From contig CATVZP010000059.1 of NCBI GenBank assembly GCA_958348565.1, positions 1 to 11,849 on the forward strand: DNA of 11,849 bases, read 5' to 3'. Shown here one piece after another: positions 5,608-11,849 of this stretch (the first letter of the stretch is position 1; each line of letters opens with the position of its first letter). Source of the DNA: an uncultured Collinsella sp. Its GTDB lineage: Bacteria > Actinomycetota > Coriobacteriia > Coriobacteriales > Coriobacteriaceae. The notes beneath the pieces are model-generated. The model saw nothing but the letters and a program-made list of their open reading frames with translations, made no database searches and was not told the origin of the DNA. Made by a program: the position numbers and the translations under genes.

Positions 5608-5657
5608 AGTGAATTCCTCTCTTTAATAAAGAAATGAATTGTCCTTCACATGGCACG

Positions 5658-5675
5658 GGTTTCCCAGGTGCCGCA
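5658..5675. repeat. Direct repeat, copy 1, between P-II and Amt genes
   Basis: GGTTTCCCAGGTGCCGCA, repeated with a single change at 5720-5737. It looks like a stray arm of the long hairpin at 5720-5816. Confidence 0.6.
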
Positions 5676-5719
5676 AACCAACCTCAGAAATCAAAAAGTT
5701 CAACTGACTGGTCTTAGCA

Positions 5720-5816
5720 GGTTTCCCAAGTGCCGCAGATTGCCGTGAAAGAGGAGCGAAGCGTACTTAAGTACGTGAGCGACGATTGAACGGCAAGGTG
5801 CGGTGCTTGGGGAAGC
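5720..5816. repeat. Long nested hairpin element between amt and glnK
   Basis: Outer arms GGTTTCCCAAGTGCCGC (5720-5736) and its imperfect complement at 5800-5816; middle arms TTGCCGT (5740-5746) and ACGGCAA (5790-5796); centre CGTACTTAAGTACG (5762-5775), a perfect 14-bp palindrome. The element ends about 3 nt beyond the Amt stop codon. There is no T-run on the minus strand, so it is more like an extragenic repeat or a processing/stability structure than a simple terminator. It may set the ratio of channel to P-II message. Confidence 0.6.
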
Positions 5817-5818
5817 TG

Positions 5819-7096
5819 CTAATCGAGTCCGGAGAACGAGGGATACGCGCTCTCGCCGTGCTGACTCGCATCCAGGCCCAGCGCCTCGTCGGCCTCGTCC
5901 ACGCGCAGGCTGCCACGGAACAGTGCCTTGACCACCGCAGCGATCACCAGATCGAGTATCAGTACAATGACGACCGTCACCACAATGCCCAAAATCTGCG
6001 AGATGAGCAGCGACACGTCGCCTGTGTAGAACAGGCCGCCCTTACCGGTCCACGAAAGTTCCGGCACGCAGAACAGGCCCGTGAGCACACCGCCCAAGAT
6101 GCCGCCGATGCCGTGGCAGCCGAACGCGTCGAGCGCATCGTCGTAGCCGAACTTGGTCTTAAGATGGCTGATGGCCAGGTAGCAGACAGGCGAGACGATC
6201 AGGCCCATGATCAGCGCTGCCCACGGCTCGACAAAGCCCGCGCCCGGCGTGACCACCACGAGGCCCGCGACCAGACCGGTGCTAGCGCCCACCAGCGTGG
6301 GGCGACCGGTGTGCACGCGCTCGACGGCAAGCCACGAGACCATACCAGCCGCGCTGGCCGTCACGGTGTTGAGGATGGCGAGCGCCGCCACGGCGTCGGC
6401 CTTAAACTCGCTGCCGCCGTTAAAGCCAAACCAGCCAAACCAAAGCAGGCCAGCGCCCAGCGCCACAAACGGCACGTTATGCGGACGGTAGCTCACCATG
6501 CCAAAGCCGCGACGACGGCCGAGCATTAAGCAGAGAATCAGGCCCGTGAGACCGGACGAAATGTGCACCACGTCGCCGCCGGCAAAGTCGAGCGCGCCGA
6601 TCATGTCACCGATAAAGGAGCCCTCGCCGCCCCAGACCATGTGGGCGAGCGGCGCATAGACCACGAGCAGCCAAATGCCCAGGAAGGCCGTCATGGCACC
6701 AAACTTAACGCGGCCGGCCAGGCTACCCGTGACGATAGCAGCAGTGATCATGGCAAACGCCATCTGGAAGGCGATGTTGATAATCTCCGGGTAGACGGCA
6801 CCGTCCGACGCGGTGCCCTCAGCCGCCTGCAGCACCTGGTTGAGCACCGGCAAGCACAGCAGCTGGTCAAGGCCTCCAATAAACGGGCTGGAACCGTCAC
6901 CGCCGTAGGCCAGCGACCAGCCGGCAACAATCCACAGCACACCAACCAGACCAATGGCGCCAAAGCACATGAGCATGGTGTTGATGACATTTTTGCGCCT
7001 GGACAGGCCGCCATAGAAAAACGCCAGACCCGGTGTCATTAAAAACACGAGCATGGTGCAGATGAGCATAAACGTTGTCGATCCCGTATCGTACAT
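5819..7096 (-). CDS. amtB: Ammonium transporter (Amt/Mep/Rh family)
   Basis: Trimeric membrane channel for ammonium uptake, 425 residues with 11 predicted membrane helices. The start is ATG at 7094-7096, because MYDTGSTTFMLICTMLVFLMTPGLAFFYGG is the normal mature-like N-terminus and AGGGGGAG lies 4-5 nt upstream; a start 19 codons earlier lacks a site. Twin pore histidines are present: H178 in DVVHISSG and H328 in AFGCHGIGG, with D170 in ALDFAGGD and W155 as the binding-site counterparts of the E. coli residues. The cytoplasmic tail is about 35 residues and acidic. It is followed by the P-II gene, which is expected to close the channel when nitrogen is plentiful. No sigma-54 site is evident upstream. 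Confidence 0.96.
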   Translation of the reverse strand: MYDTGSTTFMLICTMLVFLMTPGLAFFYGGLSRRKNVINTMLMCFGAIGLVGVLWIVAGWSLAYGGDGSSPFIGGLDQLLCLPVLNQVLQAAEGTASDGAVYPEIINIAFQMAFAMITAAIVTGSLAGRVKFGAMTAFLGIWLLVVYAPLAHMVWGGEGSFIGDMIGALDFAGGDVVHISSGLTGLILCLMLGRRRGFGMVSYRPHNVPFVALGAGLLWFGWFGFNGGSEFKADAVAALAILNTVTASAAGMVSWLAVERVHTGRPTLVGASTGLVAGLVVVTPGAGFVEPWAALIMGLIVSPVCYLAISHLKTKFGYDDALDAFGCHGIGGILGGVLTGLFCVPELSWTGKGGLFYTGDVSLLISQILGIVVTVVIVLILDLVIAAVVKALFRGSLRVDEADEALGLDASQHGESAYPSFSGLD

Positions 7097-7294
7097 TCGC
7101 TCCCCCTTGATCGCATGAACGTTGTCGGCGCCCATAATGCGGCCGAGGGGCAACTGGTGTAGACCAGATACGGCGTTGTTAAATGCTGCGTTGTCGAATG
7201 GAAACGGTGCCGCAATCTTGGAAACGGCGCGGCAACGGGCGCGAAACGAACGGGAAATACGCGAGCAAGGAAGCCGCGAGCGTACCCGTCCCGG

Positions 7295-8314
7295 CTAGCG
7301 TCGGAACAGCTCGCGGGCGCGGTCGCGGAGGTCGGTAGCTCGGATGACGCCTTCGTAGCGGTTGATGCGCAAGCGCGGGAAGGCATTGAAGAAGCGCAGG
7401 TCGCGACGACTGAGCGATACACTCGGCACCGGACGGCTCATGCGCTTGCCGGCAAGGCGACGACTGAGCGACGGACGCGGCATGCTCGGCGCGGCATCGG
7501 CCACGCGGCGGGCAGCGAGCGCCAGGCCGCGAGCGCCGTCCGCGATAAACGTCGGCATCGAAGCCTTCTCGCGCAGAGCATCGAGCGTCGCGTCACCCAG
7601 CTCGGCCAGCCACGCGTTAACGGCACGGCTACGGATGTGCGTCTGTGTCACCGAGTCAATCGTCGATTCGGGAATGCGCTCGAGCATTGAGTCCGAGGCA
7701 TCGGCAAGCGACTCGTTGATGCGGTCGGCAAGGTCTGCGCGCACGCGCTCCAGCTGATCGGACAGACGCCGCCAGCTCGCCAACGAGCACGCCGCGTCGA
7801 CCATCATCGCGACCGCGACGATAAAGGCGGACAGCCGCACAATCAGCACCGGCAGATGGCCAAGCAGCCCCAACAATGCCGGCTCCACTAAACGGCAAAT
7901 GCACAACGCACCCAAGCCAAACGCGCAGGCCCAGTACAGACAGATGCGTCCATGCAAATTAAACGGCAGGTGCGAGTAATCCCAAAAGCGCGCGCCTGTT
8001 GTTTTTTCCAATAGAAGGCCCACACTGTACTCGATTACGCTGCACACAAGCGCCGCAGCGACAAACTGGCTCGAGGCATCCGGAATCCCACGCAACAGCA
8101 GCCAGCAGGCAATGCCGCCCGCGCCATAGATGGGACAGCACGGCCCCAGCAAAAAGCCGCTGTTGGCAAAGCGTCCGTGGTTGAGCATGGCGCATACTGT
8201 CGACTCCCATGCCCAACCGCAAAAACCGTAGAAGGCAAACGAGAGCACCAGCGCCGAGAGCGGACAGGCGGCAAGCGTCGCGCCGCCGAACGCCATATCA
8301 ATCGCGGTTTCCAC
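7295..8314 (-). CDS. Putative type-IV ABC transporter permease (CmpB/PF06541-like membrane protein)
   Basis: 339 residues. The N-terminal half has five hydrophobic segments (about 17-35, 58-75, 84-103, 125-142, 157-178). It carries the family hallmarks YGFCGWAWESTVCAMLNHGR (29-48), then GFLLGPCCPIYGAG, then EYSVGLLLEKTTGARFWDYS (95-114) and FNLHGRICLYW. These are characteristic of the uncharacterised ABC_trans_CmpB family; no ATPase or binding protein is adjacent, so a transport role is unproven. The C-terminal 160 residues are soluble, helical and Arg-rich. The start is GTG at 8312-8314, with GGAGAGGG 5-6 nt before it. Only 3 nt separate it from the upstream HD gene, indicating translational coupling. 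Confidence 0.82.
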   Translation of the reverse strand: METAIDMAFGGATLAACPLSALVLSFAFYGFCGWAWESTVCAMLNHGRFANSGFLLGPCCPIYGAGGIACWLLLRGIPDASSQFVAAALVCSVIEYSVGLLLEKTTGARFWDYSHLPFNLHGRICLYWACAFGLGALCICRLVEPALLGLLGHLPVLIVRLSAFIVAVAMMVDAACSLASWRRLSDQLERVRADLADRINESLADASDSMLERIPESTIDSVTQTHIRSRAVNAWLAELGDATLDALREKASMPTFIADGARGLALAARRVADAAPSMPRPSLSRRLAGKRMSRPVPSVSLSRRDLRFFNAFPRLRINRYEGVIRATDLRDRARELFRR

Positions 8315-8317
8315 CGT

Positions 8318-8854
8318 CTACCCTCTCCTCTTTTCGCTCGATTCGCTGCTCACGCCATCGTCTGCCTCGTCCTTGCGCCGCAGACGACCGGAGACCGTCT
8401 CGCGCAGCGCGCACCATTTATCTGCCAGGCATACAATCCAAGCCTCACGACACGTCGGCGGCACTGGCACCAGCGGAAACATATGCCGCACGATAATATT
8501 CCGCTCGCGCGGCGTCAGCTCAAAATCTTCCTCCGCACGTGCCAGGGCAAAAAACGGGTGGCGAAAGCCATGCAGCCGATGGCTTGGATCGGAATCGTGC
8601 CAGTCATAGAGAAAGTAATCGTGCAGCAGAGCCCCGCGCAGCAGCGAGCCGCGGTCGACCGAGATGCCAGCACGGCCCAAGCGCTCGGCAAGGGACAAGC
8701 TTGTCCGCGCTACCGAGGTCACATGTGCATAGACCGTCACGTCGCCATGCTGGATGAACTCGTGCGTCAGGTCCAAGCGGCCCGCCTGTGCCAGTTGGCG
8801 GGCAGCATGGTCCACTTCGCACGCGATTTTCTCGGCACGAACGACATCGGACAT
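8318..8854 (-). CDS. HD-domain phosphohydrolase
   Basis: 178 residues, soluble. The metal-binding HD pattern is complete: H44 (VYAHVTSVART), H78-D79 (GALLHDYFLYDW), further histidines H99 (FRHPF) and H124 (IVRHMF), and D145 (LADKWCA). This matches small HD proteins in anaerobes annotated as HD-family phosphohydrolases. The ATG at 8852-8854 is chosen over an upstream in-frame ATG because GGAAGGAGG sits 4 nt before it. It is the first gene of a pair with the CmpB-like permease. Substrate (nucleotide or other phosphoester) unknown. The C-terminus is a charged, probably disordered tail. Confidence 0.85.
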   Translation of the reverse strand: MSDVVRAEKIACEVDHAARQLAQAGRLDLTHEFIQHGDVTVYAHVTSVARTSLSLAERLGRAGISVDRGSLLRGALLHDYFLYDWHDSDPSHRLHGFRHPFFALARAEEDFELTPRERNIIVRHMFPLVPVPPTCREAWIVCLADKWCALRETVSGRLRRKDEADDGVSSESSEKRRG

Positions 8855-8943
8855 GCTGCCTCCTTCCAGCGACTCACGACAACAAGCCACGGCCTGCACG
8901 CATTGAAATAAATCATCATCGAATTTACCAGTATGGCATCGGA

Positions 8944-8955
8944 CAAAACGTTTTG
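8944..8955. promoter_or_regulatory. 12-bp palindrome in the divergent intergenic region
   Basis: CAAAACGTTTTG is a perfect palindrome with a central CG, as in LacI-type operators. It lies between the HD gene (minus) and the DXS-like gene (plus), so it could serve either. The rest of 8855-9082 shows no gene. Function is a guess. Confidence 0.3.
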
Positions 8956-9082
8956 CCCCGCCAGTTGGCGAATTACCGCGCCGCCGTCACATATCAAACG
9001 CCAAAATGTGCGAGACTGTTTTGTGCAATTGTGCCGGCCGAGGGAGCGCCGGTGCTCGATTCGCATGGAGTAACCCACAACG

Positions 9083-10864
9083 ATGCTGCTTACGCAAACG
9101 ACAACGCCCGAGGACGTCAAGGCTCTTAATCGCGCCGAGCTCCCGCAGCTCTGCGGCGAGATTCGCCATGCCATCCTCGAAAGCTCCGCCGCCGTCGGCG
9201 GGCACGTTGCCCCCAACCTGGGCGTCGTTGAGCTTACGGTTGCGCTTCATCGCGTGTTTAACTCCCCCATCGATAAGATTGTCTTTGACGTTTCGCACCA
9301 GACCTACGCCCACAAGGCGCTGACTGGGCGCGCGTACACTTATATCGATCCGGAGCGTTATGGTGAGGCTTCTGGCTTTGCCAACCCCGACGAGTCCGAG
9401 CACGACCTGTTCGCCATGGGCCATACCTCCACGTCGGTGAGCCTGGGCTGCGGCCTTGCCCACGCGCGCGACCTGGCGGGTGACGCGTACAACGTCATCG
9501 CCATCATTGGCGACGGTTCGCTTTCGGGCGGCCTGGCGTTTGAGGGCTTTAACAACGCCGCCGAGCTCGACAGCAACCTGATCATCATTGTCAACGATAA
9601 CGACCAGTCCATTGCCGAGAACCATGGTGGCCTGTATCGCAATCTGGCCGAACTGCGCGCCAGCAACGGCACCTGCGAGCGCAACGTTTTCCGCGCGATG
9701 GGGCTCGACTACCGCTACCTGGACGCCGGTAACGATGTGTTGGCCCTCGTCGATGCGTTGCAGGAACTGCGCAATATCGATCATCCCATCGTGCTGCACG
9801 TCTCCACCGCCAAGGGCAAGGGCTTTGAGCCAGCCCAGAACGACCCCGAACGCTGGCATCACGTGGGTCCGTTTGACATGGCAACTGGACGCAAGCTCTG
9901 CCCGGGCCATCCGAGCGAGCCTGCGCCGCGCACCTATGCCGACATTACGGGCGAGGCGCTCAGCGCCGCCATCGAGCGCGATTCGCAGGTCGTGGGCATC
10001 ACGGCCGCCACGCCCTACATCATGGGCTTTACACCCGAGCTTCGCGCTGCCGCCGGCAAACAGTTCGTCGATGTGGGCATTGCCGAGGAGCACGCCGTGA
10101 CCTTTGCCACCGCGCTTGCGCGCTCGGGCGCCAAGCCAGTCTTTGGTGTGTACGGCACGTTTTTGCAGCGCGCCTACGACGAGCTGTGGCACGACCTGTG
10201 CCTCAACGACGCTCCCGCAACCATCTTGGTGTTTGGCGCGTCGATCTTTGGCACCACGTCCGAGACGCACCTCTCGTTCTTTGATATTTCCATGCTGGGC
10301 GGACTTCCCAACATGCGCTACCTTGCACCGGCTTGCATGGAGGAATATCTGTCCATGCTGAGCTGGTCGCTCGACCACCGCGAGCATCCCGTGGCGATTC
10401 GTGTACCGGGCATCGGCCTGGTTAGCCGCCCCGATTTGGCACCCGTCGAGGACACCGACTACAGCGCCGTTCGCTACAACGTGGTGCGCCGGGGTCGCGA
10501 CGTTGCCGTGCTCGCACTTGGCGATTTCTTTGAGCTGGGCGAGCGCGTGACAAACCGCTTGGCTGCCGAGTACGGCATCGAGGCCACGCTCGTCAACCCG
10601 CGCTTTACAACCGAGCTTGACCGTGAGTTCCTCGACAGCCTTGCCGCCGAGCATCGCGTTGTCGTCACCCTCGAGGACGGCATCTTGGACGGCGGCTGGG
10701 GCGAGCGCGTGGCATGTTATCTGGCCTGCACACCTGTGCGCACGCGCACCTTCGGCATCGCCAAGGGCTTCCCCGACCGCTACGACCCCAACGAACTGCT
10801 CGCGCATAACGGCATGACGGTCGAGAACATGGCCGCCGAAGCCGTGAGGCTGCTCAACGAGTAA
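9083..10864 (+). CDS. DXS-family thiamine-diphosphate enzyme (divergent 1-deoxy-D-xylulose-5-phosphate synthase)
   Basis: 593 residues, slightly shorter than usual DXS (about 620-640). The domain order is that of DXS: the ThDP-pyrophosphate half has GGHVAPNLGVVELTVALH (39-56, H41), DVSHQTYAHKALTGR, GHTSTSVSLG, GDGSLSGG (143-150) and VNDNDQSI; next AKGKGFEPAQNDPERWH; then the pyrimidine half with GIAEEHAVTFA (catalytic E335) and GTFLQRAYDELWHD, and PVAIRVPG (R440). The loop that in E. coli DXS carries Arg-420 and Asp-427 for substrate phosphate and hydroxyl binding reads VFGASIFGTTSETH here: Gly-385 and Thr-392 replace them, and only H396 is kept. So it may not make DXP. Start ATG with GGAG 12 nt upstream, a little far; MLLTQTTTPEDVKALN is a family-like N-terminus. 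Monocistronic, with its own terminator. Confidence 0.85.
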   Translation: MLLTQTTTPEDVKALNRAELPQLCGEIRHAILESSAAVGGHVAPNLGVVELTVALHRVFNSPIDKIVFDVSHQTYAHKALTGRAYTYIDPERYGEASGFANPDESEHDLFAMGHTSTSVSLGCGLAHARDLAGDAYNVIAIIGDGSLSGGLAFEGFNNAAELDSNLIIIVNDNDQSIAENHGGLYRNLAELRASNGTCERNVFRAMGLDYRYLDAGNDVLALVDALQELRNIDHPIVLHVSTAKGKGFEPAQNDPERWHHVGPFDMATGRKLCPGHPSEPAPRTYADITGEALSAAIERDSQVVGITAATPYIMGFTPELRAAAGKQFVDVGIAEEHAVTFATALARSGAKPVFGVYGTFLQRAYDELWHDLCLNDAPATILVFGASIFGTTSETHLSFFDISMLGGLPNMRYLAPACMEEYLSMLSWSLDHREHPVAIRVPGIGLVSRPDLAPVEDTDYSAVRYNVVRRGRDVAVLALGDFFELGERVTNRLAAEYGIEATLVNPRFTTELDREFLDSLAAEHRVVVTLEDGILDGGWGERVACYLACTPVRTRTFGIAKGFPDRYDPNELLAHNGMTVENMAAEAVRLLNE

Positions 10865-10907
10865 AAAACCTCCGCAAGGGAAGCACCCCTGCGGAGGTTT
10901 TTATTTT
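10865..10907 (+). terminator. Strong intrinsic terminator of the DXS-like gene
   Basis: AAAACCTCCGCA pairs with TGCGGAGGTTTT (arms about 10865-10876 and 10890-10902), with an inner GGG/CCC, followed by TATTTT. It begins immediately after the stop codon. The A-run on the left makes it potentially bidirectional. Confidence 0.92.
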
Positions 10908-10920
10908 CGCGACGCGATTA

Positions 10921-10977
10921 TCTCAATCTGTAACATCTAGAGCCCGAATTCCCGTCTAACTGTTACAGATCTAGACA
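10921..10977. repeat. Periodic inverted-repeat unit 1
   Basis: Left arm 10921-10941 (TCTCAATCTGTAACATCTAGA), loop of 13 nt, right arm 10955-10975 (complement of TCTAGATCTGTAACAGTTAGA). The arms share TCTNNATCTGTAACA and TAGA but differ at the variable pair before TAGA. Confidence 0.85.
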
Positions 10978-11000
10978 AGACGTCTTAGTCCCTGACCTTT

Positions 11001-11058
11001 GTCTCAATCTGTAACAGGTAGAGACCTTTTGGCCGTCCAGATGTTACAGATTGAGACA
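11001..11058. repeat. Periodic inverted-repeat unit 2
   Basis: Left arm 11002-11022, 13-nt loop, right arm 11036-11056. It begins 81 bp after unit 1. The left arm has GG as its variable pair, the right arm (complemented) TC. Outer ends are GTCTC and GAGAC. Confidence 0.85.
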
Positions 11059-11080
11059 TTCGAATTCCCCTGAAGAGAAA

Positions 11081-11138
11081 ATCTCGATCTGTAACAGTTA
11101 GAACCCATTTCCTCGTCTACCTGTTACAGATTGAGACA
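11081..11138. repeat. Periodic inverted-repeat unit 3
   Basis: Left arm 11082-11102 (with CGATCT for CAATCT), 13-nt loop, right arm 11116-11136. It begins 80 bp after unit 2. The variable pair is GT on the left and GG on the right. Confidence 0.85.
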
Positions 11139-11173
11139 AAGCAGCGAGGCAGGCCGCCACATCTGCAAGAACC

Positions 11174-11203
11174 ACCACAAAGGTGCCTGTCCCTTTTTGG
11201 TAG
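11174..11203. repeat. Degenerate GGTGCCTGTCCC repeat, relative of the 1733 and 2167 hairpins
   Basis: ACCACAAAGG-tgcctgt-CCCTTTTTGGT has the same CTGTCCCTTT centre and flanking CAAAGG as the two copies on the left, with a weaker stem. It lies between the periodic repeats and the promoter of the binding-protein gene. Confidence 0.4.
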
Positions 11204-11247
11204 GTAGAATTACCCATAAGACAAGTATGTTTCTGAGTTATTTCGTG

Positions 11248-11277
11248 TTGACCCATTTGAGCGGGATAGGGTATAAC
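11248..11277 (+). promoter_or_regulatory. Sigma-70-type promoter of the binding-protein gene
   Basis: TTGACC (11248-11253), 18-nt spacer, TATAAC (11272-11277). The predicted start is near 11284, giving a leader of about 37 nt with GAAAGGTG before the ATG. It is one of the best promoter matches in the window. Confidence 0.7.
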
Positions 11278-11320
11278 TCTACTCAACCGCTAGGGATTTT
11301 ATTGAGAAAGGTGTTCTACC

Positions 11321-11849
11321 ATGAGCAAGAACCTCTCCCAGCAGGTCGTTCTCGACCGCCGCGGCTTCGTTGCCGCCACCTTCGCAACCGTCGCCGGCCT
11401 TGGTCTTGCCGGCTGCTCCGACACCAGCGCCGAGGCCGACAAGGGTTCCGCCGCCGGCTCCTCCAAGGGCTCCGAGGATACCGAGGTTTCCGCCACGCTC
11501 GATGCCAAGGCATTCGACAAGCTCGTCGGCAACGGTCCCAAAGCCGATAACGACGCCATCGCCGCCAGCACCTGGGCGACGGCCGTCAAGGACGCCGGCG
11601 TCTTTAAGATCGGTGGCGTTCAGACCTCTACGCTCTTCTCCCTCCTCAACGAGAAAGACGGTCAGACCCGCGGCTTCGACGCCGGTATCGCACAGCTCCT
11701 GTCCAACTACATTCTGGGCGAGAACAAGGTCGAGATCACCCAGGTGACCTCGGACACGCGCGAGTCCGTCCTGCAGAACGGCCAGGTCGACGCCGTCTTT
11801 GCCACCTACACCATCACTGACGAGCGCAAGAAGCTCGTCTCCTTTGCCG
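11321..11849 (+). CDS. Polar amino-acid ABC transporter substrate-binding lipoprotein (partial)
   Basis: 176 codons are visible; the gene runs off the right edge. The signal region has twin arginines (DRRGFV, R13-R14), a hydrophobic stretch and the lipobox LAGC with C32 as the lipidated residue, so it is probably a Tat-exported lipoprotein on the outer face of the membrane. After a Ser/Gly/Lys/Glu-rich linker (about 33-60), the SBP_bac_3 fold begins: VFKIGGVQTSTLFSLLNE, RGFDAGIAQLLSNYILG, then ESVLQNGQVDAVFATYTITD and ERKKLVSFA. The last two match the GluB/glutamine-binding group of actinobacteria most closely. Permease and ATPase genes would be expected beyond the edge. ATG at 11321 with GAAAGGTG 8 nt upstream. 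Confidence 0.92.
   Translation, partial: MSKNLSQQVVLDRRGFVAATFATVAGLGLAGCSDTSAEADKGSAAGSSKGSEDTEVSATLDAKAFDKLVGNGPKADNDAIAASTWATAVKDAGVFKIGGVQTSTLFSLLNEKDGQTRGFDAGIAQLLSNYILGENKVEITQVTSDTRESVLQNGQVDAVFATYTITDERKKLVSFA

Noticed and set aside
7097..7294. Sigma-54 or clear sigma-70 promoter, or a gene, upstream of the ammonium channel
   Set aside because: I looked for GG-N10-GC and for paired -35/-10 boxes; only weak matches are present, and no frame with a ribosome binding site exists.
8987..10807. A 606-codon open frame on the minus strand opposite the DXS-like gene
   Set aside because: It is a shadow of a GC-rich gene: no recognisable domain, no ribosome binding site, and the plus-strand frame carries a complete enzyme family signature.
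10921..11138. CRISPR array
   Set aside because: The repeated units are inverted repeats with variable arms, the gaps are 13 and 23 nt, and there are no cas genes; the pattern does not fit direct repeats with unique spacers.
11131..11550. Plus-strand frame overlapping the binding-protein gene in another phase
   Set aside because: It starts inside the repeat array, has no ribosome binding site, and becomes Arg/Pro-rich where it overlaps the real lipoprotein gene.

Overview
The window looks like a chromosomal stretch from a high-GC Gram-positive of the Coriobacteriia, most likely a Collinsella-like gut anaerobe. This is inferred from gene content (an Fe-S dehydratase activase, a clostridial-type P-II/Amt pair, a paired HD-domain protein and type-IV ABC permease, a Tat-type lipoprotein binding protein), from GC-rich codon use and from clear AGGAGG-type ribosome binding sites. 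No rRNA, tRNA, transposase, CRISPR array or phage structural gene is visible.

Layout. 1-1639 (minus): a TetR regulator followed by the N-terminal third of a BadF/HgdC-type 2-hydroxyacyl-CoA dehydratase activase that runs off the left edge; the two are spaced like one operon. 1640-2194: an intergenic segment bounded by two copies of one hairpin repeat. It holds an unlisted 41-codon gene for a hydrophobic peptide with a basic tail, whose Shine-Dalgarno is buried in a stem, and a convergent promoter able to make an antisense RNA; together they resemble a type I toxin-antitoxin locus. 2195-5194 (minus): a Cof-type HAD phosphatase, an MFS exporter and its probable TetR repressor, with two operator-like palindromes and a terminator between the last two. 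5269-7096 (minus): a P-II signal protein downstream of its ammonium channel, separated by a long nested hairpin. 7295-8854 (minus): an HD-domain protein and a CmpB/type-IV ABC permease-like membrane protein, 3 nt apart. 9083-10864 (plus): a divergent DXS-family thiamine-diphosphate enzyme with a strong terminator. 10921-11138: three inverted-repeat units with a strict 80/81-bp period. 11321-end (plus): a polar amino-acid ABC binding lipoprotein behind a good sigma-70-type promoter, cut by the right edge.

How the parts relate. The Amt/P-II pair handles ammonium uptake and nitrogen signalling, and the binding protein at the right end takes up an amino acid. The TetR/MFS pair is a self-contained efflux cassette with base composition somewhat more AT-rich than its neighbours. 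The most novel-looking material is not in the large genes: it is the small-peptide/antisense locus at about 1.8-2.15 kb, the periodic inverted repeats at 10.92-11.14 kb, and the perfect 20-bp inverted repeat that hides the HAD gene's ribosome binding site. All functional statements about these are inference from sequence.
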